A stretch of 64,000 nt of DNA from Curtobacterium sp. ZW137 (GTDB lineage: Bacteria > Actinomycetota > Actinomycetes > Actinomycetales > Microbacteriaceae): the NCBI RefSeq assembly GCF_003762905.1, contig NZ_RJKS01000003.1:682001-746000 (forward strand). Reading direction: 5' to 3'. Shown here in pieces: positions 17,019 to 26,362 of this stretch; within the stretch, counting starts at the first letter, position 1, and every line of letters starts with the position of its first letter. Both the position numbers and the translations under genes were made by a program. The notes beneath the pieces were generated by a model. It made no database searches. It saw only the letters and a list, made by a program, of their open reading frames with translations, and was not told the origin of the DNA.

Positions 17019-17051
17019 GGCTCGTCGGACCGGTACCGAGCCTCCCGTCCG
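17019..17051. repeat. Decayed dispersed hairpin element
   Basis: GGTACCGAGCCTCCCGTCCGG (17031-17051) matches the right arm of the hairpin family. The left arm is reduced to CCGGCTCG, which can still pair with the CGAGCC part. It starts 3 nt after the kinase stop and probably still works as a weak terminator. Confidence 0.55.
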
Positions 17052-17115
17052 GGCTGTGTGCAGGGGGACAGTCTCCTGAACGCAACCGGGGGACGCCCTG
17101 CGTACCGTCGAGGGC

Positions 17116-18027
17116 ATGACGGACCAGCAGATCGACCAGTACACGATGCAGGACCCGACGAAGCTCTACGCCGACAAGCAGCCCGAGGAGCAGTACCTCG
17201 AGGGTGCCGGGACGGACGCGGAGATGGCGCAGAACGTGCCGGCCGACCACGGCGAGGACACCTACCGCGGCTCCGGCCGACTCGCGGGCCGCAAGGCACT
17301 CGTCACCGGCGGCGACTCCGGCATCGGGGCCGCCGTGGCGATCGCCTACGCCCGCGAGGGTGCCGACGTCGCCATCGGCTACCTGCCCGAGGAGCAGGAG
17401 GACGCCGACCGGATCGTCTCCCTGATCGAGGCGGCCGGACGCAAGGCCGTCGCGATCCCCGGAGACATCACCTCGCTCGAGTTCTGCGAGGAGCTCGTCG
17501 CGACCGCCGTCCGCGAGCTCGGCGGGCTCGACATCCTCGTGAACAACGCCGGCAAGCAGCAGAACGTCTCCTCGATCGTGGACATCTCCGACGAGGAGTT
17601 CGACGAGACCTTCAAGACGAACGCCTACGCGACGTTCCGGATCACCAAGGCCGCGGTGCCGCACCTGCAGCCGGGCTCGACGATCATCAACACGACCTCG
17701 ATCCAGGCGTACGCGCCGTCGCCGCACCTGGTGCACTACGCGGCCACGAAGGCGACCGTGAACAACCTGGCGAAGGGGCTCGCGGCCCAGCTCGCGCCGA
17801 AGGGCATCCGCGTCAACGCGGTCGCGCCCGGGCCGATCTGGACGCCGCTGCAGCCGGCCGGTGGTCAGCCGCCGGAGGCGCTGCCGTCCGCCGGGGAGCA
17901 GACCTACCTCGGCCGCTGGGGCCAGCCCGCGGAGCTCGCGCCGGCGTACGTGTTCCTCGCCAGTGGCGAGTCGTCGTACGTCGTCGGCGAGACGCTGCAC
18001 GTCGACGGCGGCATGCCGACGCCGTAG
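17116..18027 (+). CDS. SDR-family oxidoreductase (YghA/YhdF-like)
   Basis: A 303-aa short-chain dehydrogenase. It has a 55-residue N-terminal extension typical of the general-stress YhdF/YghA branch (YTMQDPTKLY, then EYL-type spacing). The Rossmann motif is TGGDSGIG (residue about 63), NNAG occurs in the middle, and the catalytic Tyr207-xxx-Lys211 lies in HYAATK. It probably reduces aldehydes or ketones with NADPH in the cytoplasm. TACCGT (17103-17108) ends 7 nt before the ATG, so the transcript is probably leaderless. Confidence 0.9.
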   Translation: MTDQQIDQYTMQDPTKLYADKQPEEQYLEGAGTDAEMAQNVPADHGEDTYRGSGRLAGRKALVTGGDSGIGAAVAIAYAREGADVAIGYLPEEQEDADRIVSLIEAAGRKAVAIPGDITSLEFCEELVATAVRELGGLDILVNNAGKQQNVSSIVDISDEEFDETFKTNAYATFRITKAAVPHLQPGSTIINTTSIQAYAPSPHLVHYAATKATVNNLAKGLAAQLAPKGIRVNAVAPGPIWTPLQPAGGQPPEALPSAGEQTYLGRWGQPAELAPAYVFLASGESSYVVGETLHVDGGMPTP

Positions 18028-18060
18028 CGCGCCGCGCGCCGGGGCCGCTGTGTGCGGTAC

Positions 18061-20160
18061 TCAGCGCGCGGTACGCGGCGTGCGGACCAACAGCCAGATG
18101 AAGTACGGCGTGCCGATCGCGGCCGTCAGGATGCCGGCGCCGAGCTGGGCGGGCGCGATGACCGTGCGGCCGACGACGTCGCCGGCGCACACGAGCACCG
18201 CGCCGAGCATCACGGCGACCGGGACCACGGCCGCGTGCTTCCGGCCGACGAGCGCCCGTGCCGCGTGCGGTGCGACGAGCCCGACGAATCCGATCGTCCC
18301 GACGGCGGCGATCGCCGTCGCGGTGAGCACCACCGACACGGCGAGGAAGCCGAGGCGGGCACGGGACAGCCGGACGCCGAGGAGTCGCGGGGTGTCCTCG
18401 TCCAGGGACACCAGGTCGAGCTCCCGACGGCGGGCGATGACCGCGACGAGCGCCAGCACGAGGACGACCGCCACCGGCACGCAGTCCGACCACGTGCGAC
18501 CGTAGGTCGAACCGGACAGCCAGGTCAGCGCCTTCGTCGCGTTGAACGGGTCCGTGAGCACGATGACCAGGCTGATCATCGCGGTGAGGCCGGACGAGAC
18601 GCCGATCCCGACGAGCACCAGCCGGTCCTGCCGGAACCCGCCGCGTGCGGACAGGCCGAAGACGATCGCCGCCGCCAGGGTCGCACCGAGGAACGCACCG
18701 CCGGCCATCGTCCAGGAGCCCACCACCGGCAGCGCGGTCACCATCACGACCGCACCGAGTCCCGCTCCGCTCGAGACACCGAGGACTCCGGGATCGGCGA
18801 GGGGGTTCCGGGTGACGGCCTGCACGATCGTGCCGGCGAGTGCGAGCGCCGCGCCGGCGAGGAGCGCGGCGAGGACCCGCGGCACCCGGGTGTCCAGGAT
18901 GAACGAGATCGCCTGGTTCGCCCGGCCGGTCAGCCAGTTCGTCACGTCGCCGAGCAGCAGCTTCGCGTCCCCGAGGAGCACGGACGCGATCACCACCCCG
19001 ACGAGCACCGCGGCCAGGGACAGCGTCACGACGAGCACCGTCCAGCGGCCGGGGACCCGGGACCCCTCGAGCTGACCCGTCTGGCCCGAGTCGCGGGTGC
19101 GGATCGCCATCACGACGAGGAACACCGCGCCGACGACGCTCGTCACGATCCCGGTGGGGACGGCCGTGGCGGTGTCTCCGGTGACGAACGCGCGGAGCAG
19201 CACGTCCGACGCCAGCACGATGCCCGCGCCGACGAGCCCCGCGACCGGGAACGCCGCCCACGAGCGGTGCATGGTCGGGAAGCGGCGGGCGAGGGGACGG
19301 ACGAGCGCCGGTGCGCAGAGGCCGACGAAGCCGATCGGGCCGGCGATCGTGACGGCAGCGGCGGAGAGCAGGACCGCGAGGACGATCGCGACGACCCGGG
19401 TGCCGCGGACCGGGACACCGAGTCCCCGCGCCGCGTCGTCGCCGAGCGCCAGGGCGTCGACCCGTCGGGACACGAGGACGAAGCCTCCGACGCCGACCAC
19501 CAGGAACGGCAGCATCTGCGCGACACCGGCGAACCCGTTCTGCGCGATGCCACCCTGGCTCCACGCGTACATGCCCTGCGTCTGCTGGGGGAACAGCAGG
19601 ATGAGGGCGTTCGTGACCGCACCGAGCCCGAGCGCGAGCGCAGAGCCCGCCAGCACCAGGCGCACGGTCCCGTTGCCCAGCCCGGACAGCGCGAGGACGA
19701 GCGCAGCCGCCCCGAGTCCGCCGGCGAAGGCGATGCCGGACTGCGCGAGGACGCCGAAGCCCACACCGGAGACGGTGGCGACCCCGAGCGCGAGGTAGGC
19801 GCCGGCGTTCACGGCGAGGGTGTCCGGCGCCGCGAGGACGTTCCGGGTGACGGCCTGCATCGCCGCGCCCGCGATCCCGAGCGACGCACCGACGAGGAGA
19901 CCCGCGACCATGCGCGGCAGCCGGGACGCGATGACGACCGACGCGTCGGTGCCGTCCGCCTGCCCGGTGATCGCCTTCCAGACCGCGGCGGCCCCGACGT
20001 GGGCCGTTCCCTGCGTGACGTCGATCGCGGCGAGGAGGAGGACCACGACGACACCGGCGAGGAGCACGCCGAGGCCGAGGGAGACGCGCCGCCCACGGCC
20101 GGCGGGCGGACCGACGTCGGAACGCCGGTCGGCCCGCTCTGGTGCCAGGGTGTCGATCAC
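18061..20160 (-). CDS. Fused double FecCD siderophore permease
   Basis: A 699-aa protein that joins two FecCD permease repeats (about residues 20-345 and 365-695) in one chain, as in FhuB. Each half carries GAALALAGTIVQAVTRNPLADP-type and GFVGLCAPALVR/GFVGLVAPHAAR-type segments, the latter docking the ATPase. About 20 membrane helices. It is last in the ATPase-binding protein-permease operon, 3 nt after the binding-protein stop, with a GTG start. Role: import of ferric siderophores. Confidence 0.92.
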   Translation of the reverse strand: MIDTLAPERADRRSDVGPPAGRGRRVSLGLGVLLAGVVVVLLLAAIDVTQGTAHVGAAAVWKAITGQADGTDASVVIASRLPRMVAGLLVGASLGIAGAAMQAVTRNVLAAPDTLAVNAGAYLALGVATVSGVGFGVLAQSGIAFAGGLGAAALVLALSGLGNGTVRLVLAGSALALGLGAVTNALILLFPQQTQGMYAWSQGGIAQNGFAGVAQMLPFLVVGVGGFVLVSRRVDALALGDDAARGLGVPVRGTRVVAIVLAVLLSAAAVTIAGPIGFVGLCAPALVRPLARRFPTMHRSWAAFPVAGLVGAGIVLASDVLLRAFVTGDTATAVPTGIVTSVVGAVFLVVMAIRTRDSGQTGQLEGSRVPGRWTVLVVTLSLAAVLVGVVIASVLLGDAKLLLGDVTNWLTGRANQAISFILDTRVPRVLAALLAGAALALAGTIVQAVTRNPLADPGVLGVSSGAGLGAVVMVTALPVVGSWTMAGGAFLGATLAAAIVFGLSARGGFRQDRLVLVGIGVSSGLTAMISLVIVLTDPFNATKALTWLSGSTYGRTWSDCVPVAVVLVLALVAVIARRRELDLVSLDEDTPRLLGVRLSRARLGFLAVSVVLTATAIAAVGTIGFVGLVAPHAARALVGRKHAAVVPVAVMLGAVLVCAGDVVGRTVIAPAQLGAGILTAAIGTPYFIWLLVRTPRTAR

Positions 20161-20163
20161 CCG

Positions 20164-21138
20164 TTACTTCGTGATCGCGGCGACGGTGGCGTCGATGTAC
20201 GCCTCCATAGAACCGGGGCCGCCGAACATCCAGATGCCGTCGGTGAGGCGGTGCACGTTGCCGGCCTCGACGAAGGGCAGCGACTTCCAGACGTCGTTCG
20301 ACGCGAGCGAGTCGGCGAACACGTCGTTGCCGTCGGCCTTGTTCGCGATGTAGAGGAACTGCGTGTCGGCGCCGAGCTTCGTCAGGCCCTCGACGTCGGT
20401 CGACCCGAGGCCGTACGCGGCGTCACTGTCGACGTCCCAGGCGTTCTCGAGCCCGAGTCGCTCGTTCACGGTCCCGAGTGCCGAGGTCGACGTGTACGGA
20501 CGGATCGTGACCTGGTTCGAGAGCTCGTACCCGTCGGCCATCGCGACCGTCGTGCCGGCCTTGCCCGCGTCGGCGAGCTCCTTCTTGCCCGCGGCGAGCT
20601 TGTCCTCGAACCCGGACCAGACGGTCTTCGCCTCGGCGGCGGTCCCCGTCGCCTTCGCGATCATGTCGAGCGTGTCATGCATGGTGCCGAGCTGGTCCTT
20701 GCCGTCCGCGGAGGCGACGACGATCGTCGGGGCGATCTTCCGGAGCTGCTTGACGACCGACGCCTTGAGGTCGTTCGTCGCGACGATGAGGTCCGGCGCG
20801 AGGGCGGCGATGGTGTCGGTGCTCGGCTCACCGCGCGTGCCGATGTCCTTCGGGTCGCCGGTGAGCGGGACGGCGGAGTCGTAGTTCCCGTAGCCCTTGA
20901 CGTCCGCGACGCCGACGGGGGCGACACCGAGGGTCTCGAGGTCCTCGACCACGTTCCACTCCGTGCCGACGACCTTCTCCGCGGGGCCGTCGAGCGTCAC
21001 CTTCGTGCCGGTGGCGTCGGTGATGGTGATCTTCGAGCCCGAGGACGACGCGTCGGACGCCGACTGGGTCGACCCGCAAGCGGTCAGGGCGATCAGGGCG
21101 GTGGCCGCGATCGCGGTGGCGGAGAGGAGACGCTTCAT
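20164..21138 (-). CDS. Iron-siderophore binding lipoprotein
   Basis: A 324-aa protein with a lipoprotein signal ending LTAC (Cys21), so it is anchored outside the membrane. The remainder is a class III periplasmic-binding fold typical of Fe-siderophore receptors (DAT..., PEKVVGTEW, PDLIVATNDL, NVHRLTDGIW). It overlaps the ATPase gene by 4 nt and precedes the fused permease. It captures ferric siderophores; the exact ligand cannot be read from the sequence. Confidence 0.9.
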   Translation of the reverse strand: MKRLLSATAIAATALIALTACGSTQSASDASSSGSKITITDATGTKVTLDGPAEKVVGTEWNVVEDLETLGVAPVGVADVKGYGNYDSAVPLTGDPKDIGTRGEPSTDTIAALAPDLIVATNDLKASVVKQLRKIAPTIVVASADGKDQLGTMHDTLDMIAKATGTAAEAKTVWSGFEDKLAAGKKELADAGKAGTTVAMADGYELSNQVTIRPYTSTSALGTVNERLGLENAWDVDSDAAYGLGSTDVEGLTKLGADTQFLYIANKADGNDVFADSLASNDVWKSLPFVEAGNVHRLTDGIWMFGGPGSMEAYIDATVAAITK

Positions 21139-21962
21139 GAGCTGCTGTGGAGCCTTTCGGTGCGGGTGTGGTGCCGGCCGACGGCGCGGGTGCGCAGCCG
21201 TCCGGTCGAGGGGTCGTGGTCGACGTCGATGCGGATGCCGTAGACGGCGGAGAGCCCCGCGGACGTGAACACCTCGGACGGGGTGCCGTCGGCGACGACC
21301 ACACCCGCTTCGAGGAGCACGACGCGGTCCGCCACGGCGGCGGCCTGGTCGAGGTCGTGGAGGACGACACCGACGGCGATGCCGCGCTCGTCGGCGAGGT
21401 CGCGGATCAGGTCGAGCAGCTCCACCTGGTAGCGGAGGTCGAGGTACGTGGTCGGTTCGTCGAGGAGCAGCACGCCGGTCTGCTGCGCCAGGCAGCTCGC
21501 CAGCCAGACGCGCTGCAGCTGTCCACCGGAGAGCTGGTCGACGTGGCGGTCGGCGAGGTCGCTGAGCCCGGTGACGTCGAGGGCGTGCTCGACGACCGCG
21601 GCGCCGTCTGGGTCGGTGCCGCCGAACCGGGACCGGTACGGGTGCCGGCCGAACGCCACCACGTCGCGGATGCGCAGGCCGCCGGGGGTCGGTCGGCCCT
21701 GGGTGAGGAGCGCGACCTGCTTCGCGAACGCCTTGGGGGAGAGGGCGAGCCCGTCGACGGTGTCGTCGTCGGTGCGCAGCGCCACCGAACCGGACCGCGC
21801 GGGCTGGAGCCGGGCGATCGTCCGGAGCAGCGTCGACTTGCCGGAGCCGTTCGGGCCGACGAGCGCGGTCACACGGCCGGCGACGAGCTCGAGGGACGCG
21901 CCGTGCACGACGGCTTCGCCCTGGTACGCCACCGTGACTGCACGGGCATCGAGATCGACCAC
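21135..21962 (-). CDS. Siderophore ABC transporter ATPase (FecE/FhuC-like)
   Basis: A 275-aa ABC ATPase with Walker A GPNGSGKST (about residue 37), signature LSGGQLQR (about 145), Walker B GVLLLDEPT and the H-loop VVLHDLDQA. Sequence features match iron-complex importers. First gene of the operon. The GTG start lies 6 nt after a TACCCT box that is inside a DtxR/IdeR-type iron box, so transcription is probably leaderless and iron-repressed. Confidence 0.92.
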   Translation of the reverse strand: MVDLDARAVTVAYQGEAVVHGASLELVAGRVTALVGPNGSGKSTLLRTIARLQPARSGSVALRTDDDTVDGLALSPKAFAKQVALLTQGRPTPGGLRIRDVVAFGRHPYRSRFGGTDPDGAAVVEHALDVTGLSDLADRHVDQLSGGQLQRVWLASCLAQQTGVLLLDEPTTYLDLRYQVELLDLIRDLADERGIAVGVVLHDLDQAAAVADRVVLLEAGVVVADGTPSEVFTSAGLSAVYGIRIDVDHDPSTGRLRTRAVGRHHTRTERLHSSS

Positions 21963-21966
21963 TCGG

Positions 21967-21985
21967 TAAGGGTAGCCTCACCTAC
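21967..21985 (-). promoter_or_regulatory. DtxR/IdeR-type iron box
   Basis: Read on the minus strand the 19-mer is GTAGGTGAGGCTACCCTTA, which I align to the textbook box TTAGGTTAGGCTAACCTAA at about 15 of 19 positions. It covers the -10 box of the siderophore importer, the expected place for Fe2+-dependent repression. Confidence 0.75.
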
Positions 21986-22013
21986 CCTGCATTACGCAAC
22001 ACGTGCGGCAGAT

Positions 22014-22334
22014 CTACCCGACGGAACAGCTCCGGGCCAGACGCTCGAGGAGCTCCCGCGCGGACAGCGCAGCAGCCAGTTCGACCTCGACGGGGTTGAT
22101 GCCGAACGCGCGCTCGAGCTGCCGGCGCCGTGCCTGGTCGGCGATCGGGACCTCCGGCCGCTGCGGCAACACCGCGATCGCCTGGGCCGCGGCGTCGAAC
22201 GCGCCCGGCGGTCGACCGAGTTGCTCCCACATCGTCCGGACGTCGTGCGCGACCTGGTCGGGGTCACCGCCGAACTCGAAGCCGGCGGACGCCATGGTCG
22301 CCAGTCCCTGCGCAGTGGGGTCGTTCGGGGTCAT
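22014..22334 (-). CDS. Hypothetical protein (106 aa)
   Basis: A short soluble protein, MTPNDPTAQGLATMAS..., mostly helical and without a domain I recognise. GC-rich third positions and lack of a better reading on the other strand support it as real. It ends 52 nt before the siderophore operon promoter on the same strand. A GTG at 22355 would add 7 residues. Confidence 0.5.
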   Translation of the reverse strand: MTPNDPTAQGLATMASAGFEFGGDPDQVAHDVRTMWEQLGRPPGAFDAAAQAIAVLPQRPEVPIADQARRRQLERAFGINPVEVELAAALSARELLERLARSCSVG

Positions 22335-22490
22335 CGCCGCATCGTCACACACCATGCCGGGAACACGCCAGGAAGACCGGCCCCGGGCCCGTGTCCCCCA
22401 TCATGCCGACACCCGGACCGGGGATTCTGTTCCGCCCCTCGACACGTTTGGATGAACCTGCGGACAGGACGTGCGCAGACGGAGGGCAGG

Positions 22491-23165
22491 ATGCTCGAGG
22501 ACACCAGCGCGGACACCGCGGCAGCAGCGGCAGCAGCCGCGACCCTGCACCTGCGGATCACGATCGTCGGCGCGACCGTCGACCTGCTCCACGACGTGCC
22601 CTTCCACGAGGCCCGGCCCGAGGCCGTCGCCGAACGCCTCGACATCACCGTCCACGAGCTCCGCCAGCACTTCCCGTCGTGGGACGGCCTCGTGCTCGCC
22701 GCGCTCGACCGCTGGAACGGCGGACGGATGGACGAGGTCACGCGGGTCGTCGGCAACGGCAGCACCGTGCAGCTGCTCCGCGCGATCGTCGCCTCGAACG
22801 CCGAGGACCCGGCGCTGATGCGGCTCCTGGTGGCGCTGCTCTCGGTCTCGGGAAACCCCGCGCACCCGATGTCCTCGTACCTCCGGTCCCGCTACCAGCT
22901 CTTCTTCTCCCAGATCAAGCGCGGGCTCGAGCACGACATCGCCGTCGGGCGGGCACCCCACACGATGGAGCCCCGCCGCGGTGCCGAACAGCTCATCGCG
23001 CTGTACGAGGGGTTGCAGCTCCAGGCACTGCTGCGCGCGGACCTCGACCTCGTGCCGGCGTTCGACCGTGCGGTCGCGCGGCTCGAGCGCGGCTGGATGG
23101 AGCGGTACGAGCCGCAGGCCGCTCGTCGCCTGTCCACGTGGTCCGACGACGGCTGGGACATCTAG
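22491..23165 (+). CDS. TetR-like transcriptional regulator
   Basis: A 224-aa protein. After an acidic, Ala-rich N-terminus, residues about 20-65 resemble a TetR DNA-binding domain with a divergent recognition helix (ARPEAVAERLDITVHELRQHF). The remainder is all-helical and of TetR ligand-domain size, with a final WMERYEPQAARRLS. GGAGGGCAGG precedes the ATG. The gene is convergent with the ThrE-type exporter; target unknown. Confidence 0.7.
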   Translation: MLEDTSADTAAAAAAAATLHLRITIVGATVDLLHDVPFHEARPEAVAERLDITVHELRQHFPSWDGLVLAALDRWNGGRMDEVTRVVGNGSTVQLLRAIVASNAEDPALMRLLVALLSVSGNPAHPMSSYLRSRYQLFFSQIKRGLEHDIAVGRAPHTMEPRRGAEQLIALYEGLQLQALLRADLDLVPAFDRAVARLERGWMERYEPQAARRLSTWSDDGWDI

Positions 23166-23173
23166 CCACGCGC

Positions 23174-24691
23174 TCAGGGTGTGCGGGGGAGCCGCGGCAC
23201 CGTCCCGTTGCCCGGGTCGTACCCGGTGTCGCGGATCACCCGGATCGCCGTCGTGTCGTTGTGGACCGAGTGCACCACCACCCGGCGCGACCGGCGGAGC
23301 GCGCGTCGGGCACCCGGCGTCGCGAAGAGCCCGCCGAGCACGAGCCCCGCGCCGATCGCGAGTGCCACCGACACCGCGGCGACGAAGTCGAGCGCCGCAC
23401 TCGACGTGCCGGACATGAAGTTCAGCAGCGCGTTCGACACGGCGACACCGGGGAGCAGTGCCCCGCAGAACGCCGGCACCGCGATCGCAGCGACGGCGGT
23501 CCGCATCCGCACGGCCGCGTAGGTCGAGAGCACGCCGAGCAGGACCGCGGCGACGAACGTCGCACCGAGCAGCGGGAACCCGAGCTGCCGCAGCCCCCAG
23601 AGTGCTGCCCCCGCGGCGACCGAGAACACCACCGCGACGGGGATGACCCGGGCGCTCGCCTGTTGCACGAAGCAGTTCGCCCCCGCCGACACCACCGTCA
23701 GCGAGAGCGACGCCCAGAGCGGCAGCGTCTGCGTGACGATGCCGGACGGGTCCACCTCGAGGTGGAGCCACTTCGTCAGCGCGATGCCGGCCGGTACCCC
23801 GACGACGATCGCGGCGATGATCAGCCCGATGTAGAAGGCGCGCGCGACGGCCATCGCCCGGAACCCCGAGATCGCGTCCTGCGCCCACGTCACGAGTGAC
23901 GGGTGCGGGAGCAGCAGCACGACGAGGGCGGCGACCATCGTGGCCGCGCCGCCCGGGTGCAGGACCCCGACGCCGATCGCCAGGGTGCCGAGCGCCGACG
24001 CCACGGCGCCCTGTGCCCCGGAGACGAAGAACTGCGGGTAGCCGCGGCCGGTCAGCCATCGCCCGGAGACGATGATGCCGAGCATCAGCACGAACGCACC
24101 GACACCGGCACGCCATCCACCGCCGGCCTGCATCGCGATCGACGTCCCGAGGATCGACAACCCGACGTCGGCCGTCCAGGTGGGCCAGCGGGAGGGCATC
24201 CGCAGCACCGCCACGAGCGCGCTCACCGCCGAGGTCATGTCGCGTTCGTCGTGGATGACGTCGTCGACGATCTGGTTCGCCCACGCCAGCCGGTTCAGGT
24301 CCGAGCCGTCGGAACGCACCGTGCGCATCTTGACGAGCATCGGGGCATCCGACGGCGCGTACTGGATCGTCACGGAGCTCCCCGTGAAGTCGAGTTCCAG
24401 CGGAGCCAGGTTCCACTTCGTGGCCACGGCGACCAGGGCGATCTCGACGCTGCGGGTGTCCGCGCCCGATGCGAGCATCACCTCGGCCAGGTCGAGGCAG
24501 AAGTCGACGATCTGCGCGGCGGTGTACTGCGCCGCCGTCTGCCGGTCCGGTTCGACGTGCTCGTAGATCGTGCCGCGGAGGCGTGCGCGGATGTCCCGGA
24601 GGTCGTGCTGCGCGACGCTGCGGGCACGTGCGCGGTGTGGGGGACGAGGAGGGCGGCCCGTCCGGGGAGCAGGGTGGAGCGGGTCGGCCAT
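23174..24691 (-). CDS. ThrE-type threonine/serine exporter
   Basis: A 505-aa protein. Residues about 45-290 are the ThrE domain, with a soluble N-terminal part (DFCLDLAEVMLASGADT) followed by helices; residues about 310-450 are the smaller ThrE_2 half. About ten membrane helices. Members such as the Corynebacterium ThrE export threonine and serine using the proton gradient. The ATG at 24691 is preceded by CACAAT at a 6-nt spacing; the upstream open frame lacks a better start. Confidence 0.88.
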   Translation of the reverse strand: MADPLHPAPRTGRPPRPPHRARARSVAQHDLRDIRARLRGTIYEHVEPDRQTAAQYTAAQIVDFCLDLAEVMLASGADTRSVEIALVAVATKWNLAPLELDFTGSSVTIQYAPSDAPMLVKMRTVRSDGSDLNRLAWANQIVDDVIHDERDMTSAVSALVAVLRMPSRWPTWTADVGLSILGTSIAMQAGGGWRAGVGAFVLMLGIIVSGRWLTGRGYPQFFVSGAQGAVASALGTLAIGVGVLHPGGAATMVAALVVLLLPHPSLVTWAQDAISGFRAMAVARAFYIGLIIAAIVVGVPAGIALTKWLHLEVDPSGIVTQTLPLWASLSLTVVSAGANCFVQQASARVIPVAVVFSVAAGAALWGLRQLGFPLLGATFVAAVLLGVLSTYAAVRMRTAVAAIAVPAFCGALLPGVAVSNALLNFMSGTSSAALDFVAAVSVALAIGAGLVLGGLFATPGARRALRRSRRVVVHSVHNDTTAIRVIRDTGYDPGNGTVPRLPRTP

Positions 24692-24748
24692 CAGCCCATT
24701 GTGCCTGCCGCCTCCAGCCGAGTCCGGATGCGCGCTGAACGCGTCGCC

Positions 24749-24761
24749 TAGCCTGGTGCGC
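24749..24761 (+). promoter_or_regulatory. Leaderless promoter TAGCCT
   Basis: TAGCCT (24749-24754) ends 7 nt before the ATG at 24762; no Shine-Dalgarno sequence. Confidence 0.5.
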
Positions 24762-25466
24762 ATGCCGCTGTCGTCTCCTGATCCGGACCTCGCCGTCGTC
24801 GGCGACCTGCCTGCGGGCGCGACGCACGTCGATGCCGACCGTCTCCTCCGAGACGCCGGCTGGACGCGCTGCGGGACGGGCGACTGGGCGTGGGCGCTCC
24901 GCTCGCCTGACGGCCGTTCCGTCGCCAGGATCAGCCCGTTCGACCCGGCCGCGCCGTACTCCGCAGCGCTCTACCGGTCGGCCGCGACCACCGGTCAGGT
25001 CCCGCTCCTGCTGGGGCACCGCGTGCTCGAGGGTGGCGGTGACCTCATGCTGATGGAGCACCTCGAACCGGTTCGGGAGGCTGAGGCTGCCGCGTTCCAC
25101 CGGTCGATCGCGGCGCGGATGCCCGACGTCGCGGCGCTCGCCGCGCACATCGCGGCCGTGCACGCGCGCGGTGCGGTCGAGCAGCCGTGGTGGGGGCCGC
25201 TCGACGACAACCCGGCGAACGTCATGCGGGGCCGCGACGGCCGGCTGGTCGTCACCGACCTGTTCTACGCCGACGGCCCGGACCTCTACCGGACCGTGCT
25301 CGACGACCCCGACCGGGTCGTCCGGGCGTACCCCGAACACCTGCGCCGCTTCATGACCGAGCTCCCGCTGGCGAGTTCCGGCAGTTGGGCCGAGGGTGAG
25401 GCCGAGCGGATGCGTGCGGCGCTCGCTGCCGCCGACGCCCGACTCAGCGGGACCGACGGACGCTGA
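24762..25466 (+). CDS. Kinase-fold protein of unknown substrate
   Basis: A 234-aa protein. GDLMLMEHLEP, then GPLDDNPANVM followed 8 residues later by VVTDLFY, resemble the hinge, catalytic loop and metal-binding loop of the aminoglycoside phosphotransferase / kinase-like fold. The usual HGD is replaced by LDD, so catalytic activity is uncertain. It is divergent from the ThrE exporter and overlaps the next, convergent gene by 23 bp. The start is fixed by the TAGCCT box. Confidence 0.6.
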   Translation: MPLSSPDPDLAVVGDLPAGATHVDADRLLRDAGWTRCGTGDWAWALRSPDGRSVARISPFDPAAPYSAALYRSAATTGQVPLLLGHRVLEGGGDLMLMEHLEPVREAEAAAFHRSIAARMPDVAALAAHIAAVHARGAVEQPWWGPLDDNPANVMRGRDGRLVVTDLFYADGPDLYRTVLDDPDRVVRAYPEHLRRFMTELPLASSGSWAEGEAERMRAALAAADARLSGTDGR

Positions 25467-25701
25467 GGCGCCCCGCCGCGAACGCGGCGACGACCGCCCC
25501 GAGGACGGCGACGGCGACGCCCGTCCAGAAGTGCCAGTTCGTCGATCCCGCGACGAAGGCGTAGTCCGACAGTGGGGCGTACGCGAACCACCCGAAGGAC
25601 GCCGGTGGTGCGGTCGCGGCGACGACCACGCCGACCACCAGGGCCAGCAGGCCGAGCCACAGGGTCGCGTGCGTCCAGGCGCGGCGCGGTCGGACCGTCA
25701 T
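25444..25701 (-). CDS. Small two-helix membrane protein
   Basis: An 85-aa protein with a basic N-terminus, a first membrane helix (TLWLGLLALVVGVVVAA), a short outside loop rich in aromatic residues, a second helix (TGVAVAVLGAVVAAFAA) and a basic C-terminus. Function unknown. TACGCT (25709-25714, complement) lies 7 nt before the ATG, giving a leaderless promoter. Its 3' end overlaps the convergent kinase-like gene. Confidence 0.65.
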   Translation of the reverse strand: MTVRPRRAWTHATLWLGLLALVVGVVVAATAPPASFGWFAYAPLSDYAFVAGSTNWHFWTGVAVAVLGAVVAAFAAGRLSVRRSR

Positions 25702-25742
25702 GGGTGTCAGCGTACCGAGTAGTGGACGGGGGCACCGAATGA

Positions 25743-25786
25743 CGGACGGGAGGCGCGGTGCCAGCTGGCACCGCGCCTCCCGTCCG
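25743..25786. repeat. Dispersed hairpin element 2
   Basis: A perfect 20-bp stem (25743-25762 / 25767-25786) around AGCT, so the 44 bp form one unbroken palindrome. Relative to element 1 the pair A-T inside the arm is replaced by G-C on both sides. It begins 15 nt after the stop of the OsmC gene on the minus strand. Confidence 0.85.
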
Positions 25787-25801
25787 ATCTGGTGGTGACG
25801 T

Positions 25802-26242
25802 CTACTGCTCGAAGGTCGCGTCGAGCGTGATCTCGACCCCGGTGAGTGCCTTGCTGACCGGGCAGGTCGCCTTGGCGTCCTCGGCGGCCTTGAGGAAGGT
25901 CGCCTCGTCGATGCCGGAGACCTCGCCGTGCACGGTGAGGGCGATGCCGGTGAGCTTGAACCCGCCGGCGCTGTCCGGGCCGAGCGAGACGTCGGCCTTG
26001 ACGTCGAGGGCCTCGACGGTGCCGCCGGCCTCACCGAGGACCGCGGAGAACTGCATCGCGTAGCAGGCGGAGTGGGCTGCGGCGATGAGCTCCTCGGGGC
26101 TGGTGGTGCCACCGGCGTCCTCGGCGGCGCGCTTCGGGAAGGAGACGTCGTACGTGCCGACCTTCGAGCTGGAGAGTTCGACCTGGCCAGAGCCGTCGTT
26201 CAGGCCGCCGTTCCAAGCAGTGCGTGCGGTGCGCGTGGGCAT
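25802..26242 (-). CDS. OsmC-family peroxiredoxin
   Basis: A 146-aa protein with the two OsmC/Ohr cysteines: one in AAHSACYAMQF (about residue 60) and one in TCPVSKAL (about 128), plus the upstream catalytic Arg region. It reduces organic hydroperoxides in the cytoplasm. Full family length. The ATG follows GAAAGGAGCGGCC, a good ribosome binding site. Monocistronic, ended by hairpin element 2. Confidence 0.9.
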   Translation of the reverse strand: MPTRTARTAWNGGLNDGSGQVELSSSKVGTYDVSFPKRAAEDAGGTTSPEELIAAAHSACYAMQFSAVLGEAGGTVEALDVKADVSLGPDSAGGFKLTGIALTVHGEVSGIDEATFLKAAEDAKATCPVSKALTGVEITLDATFEQ

Positions 26243-26362
26243 GGCCGCTCCTTTCGTGTGGGGGTTCGGCCACGGGGTGGGCCGACGTGTCCGAGTCAAT
26301 CGGAGAACGCACGTTCTCGCAACCGGCTCTCGGCGAAGACGCAGTCTCGGTAGGGTCGGGGC

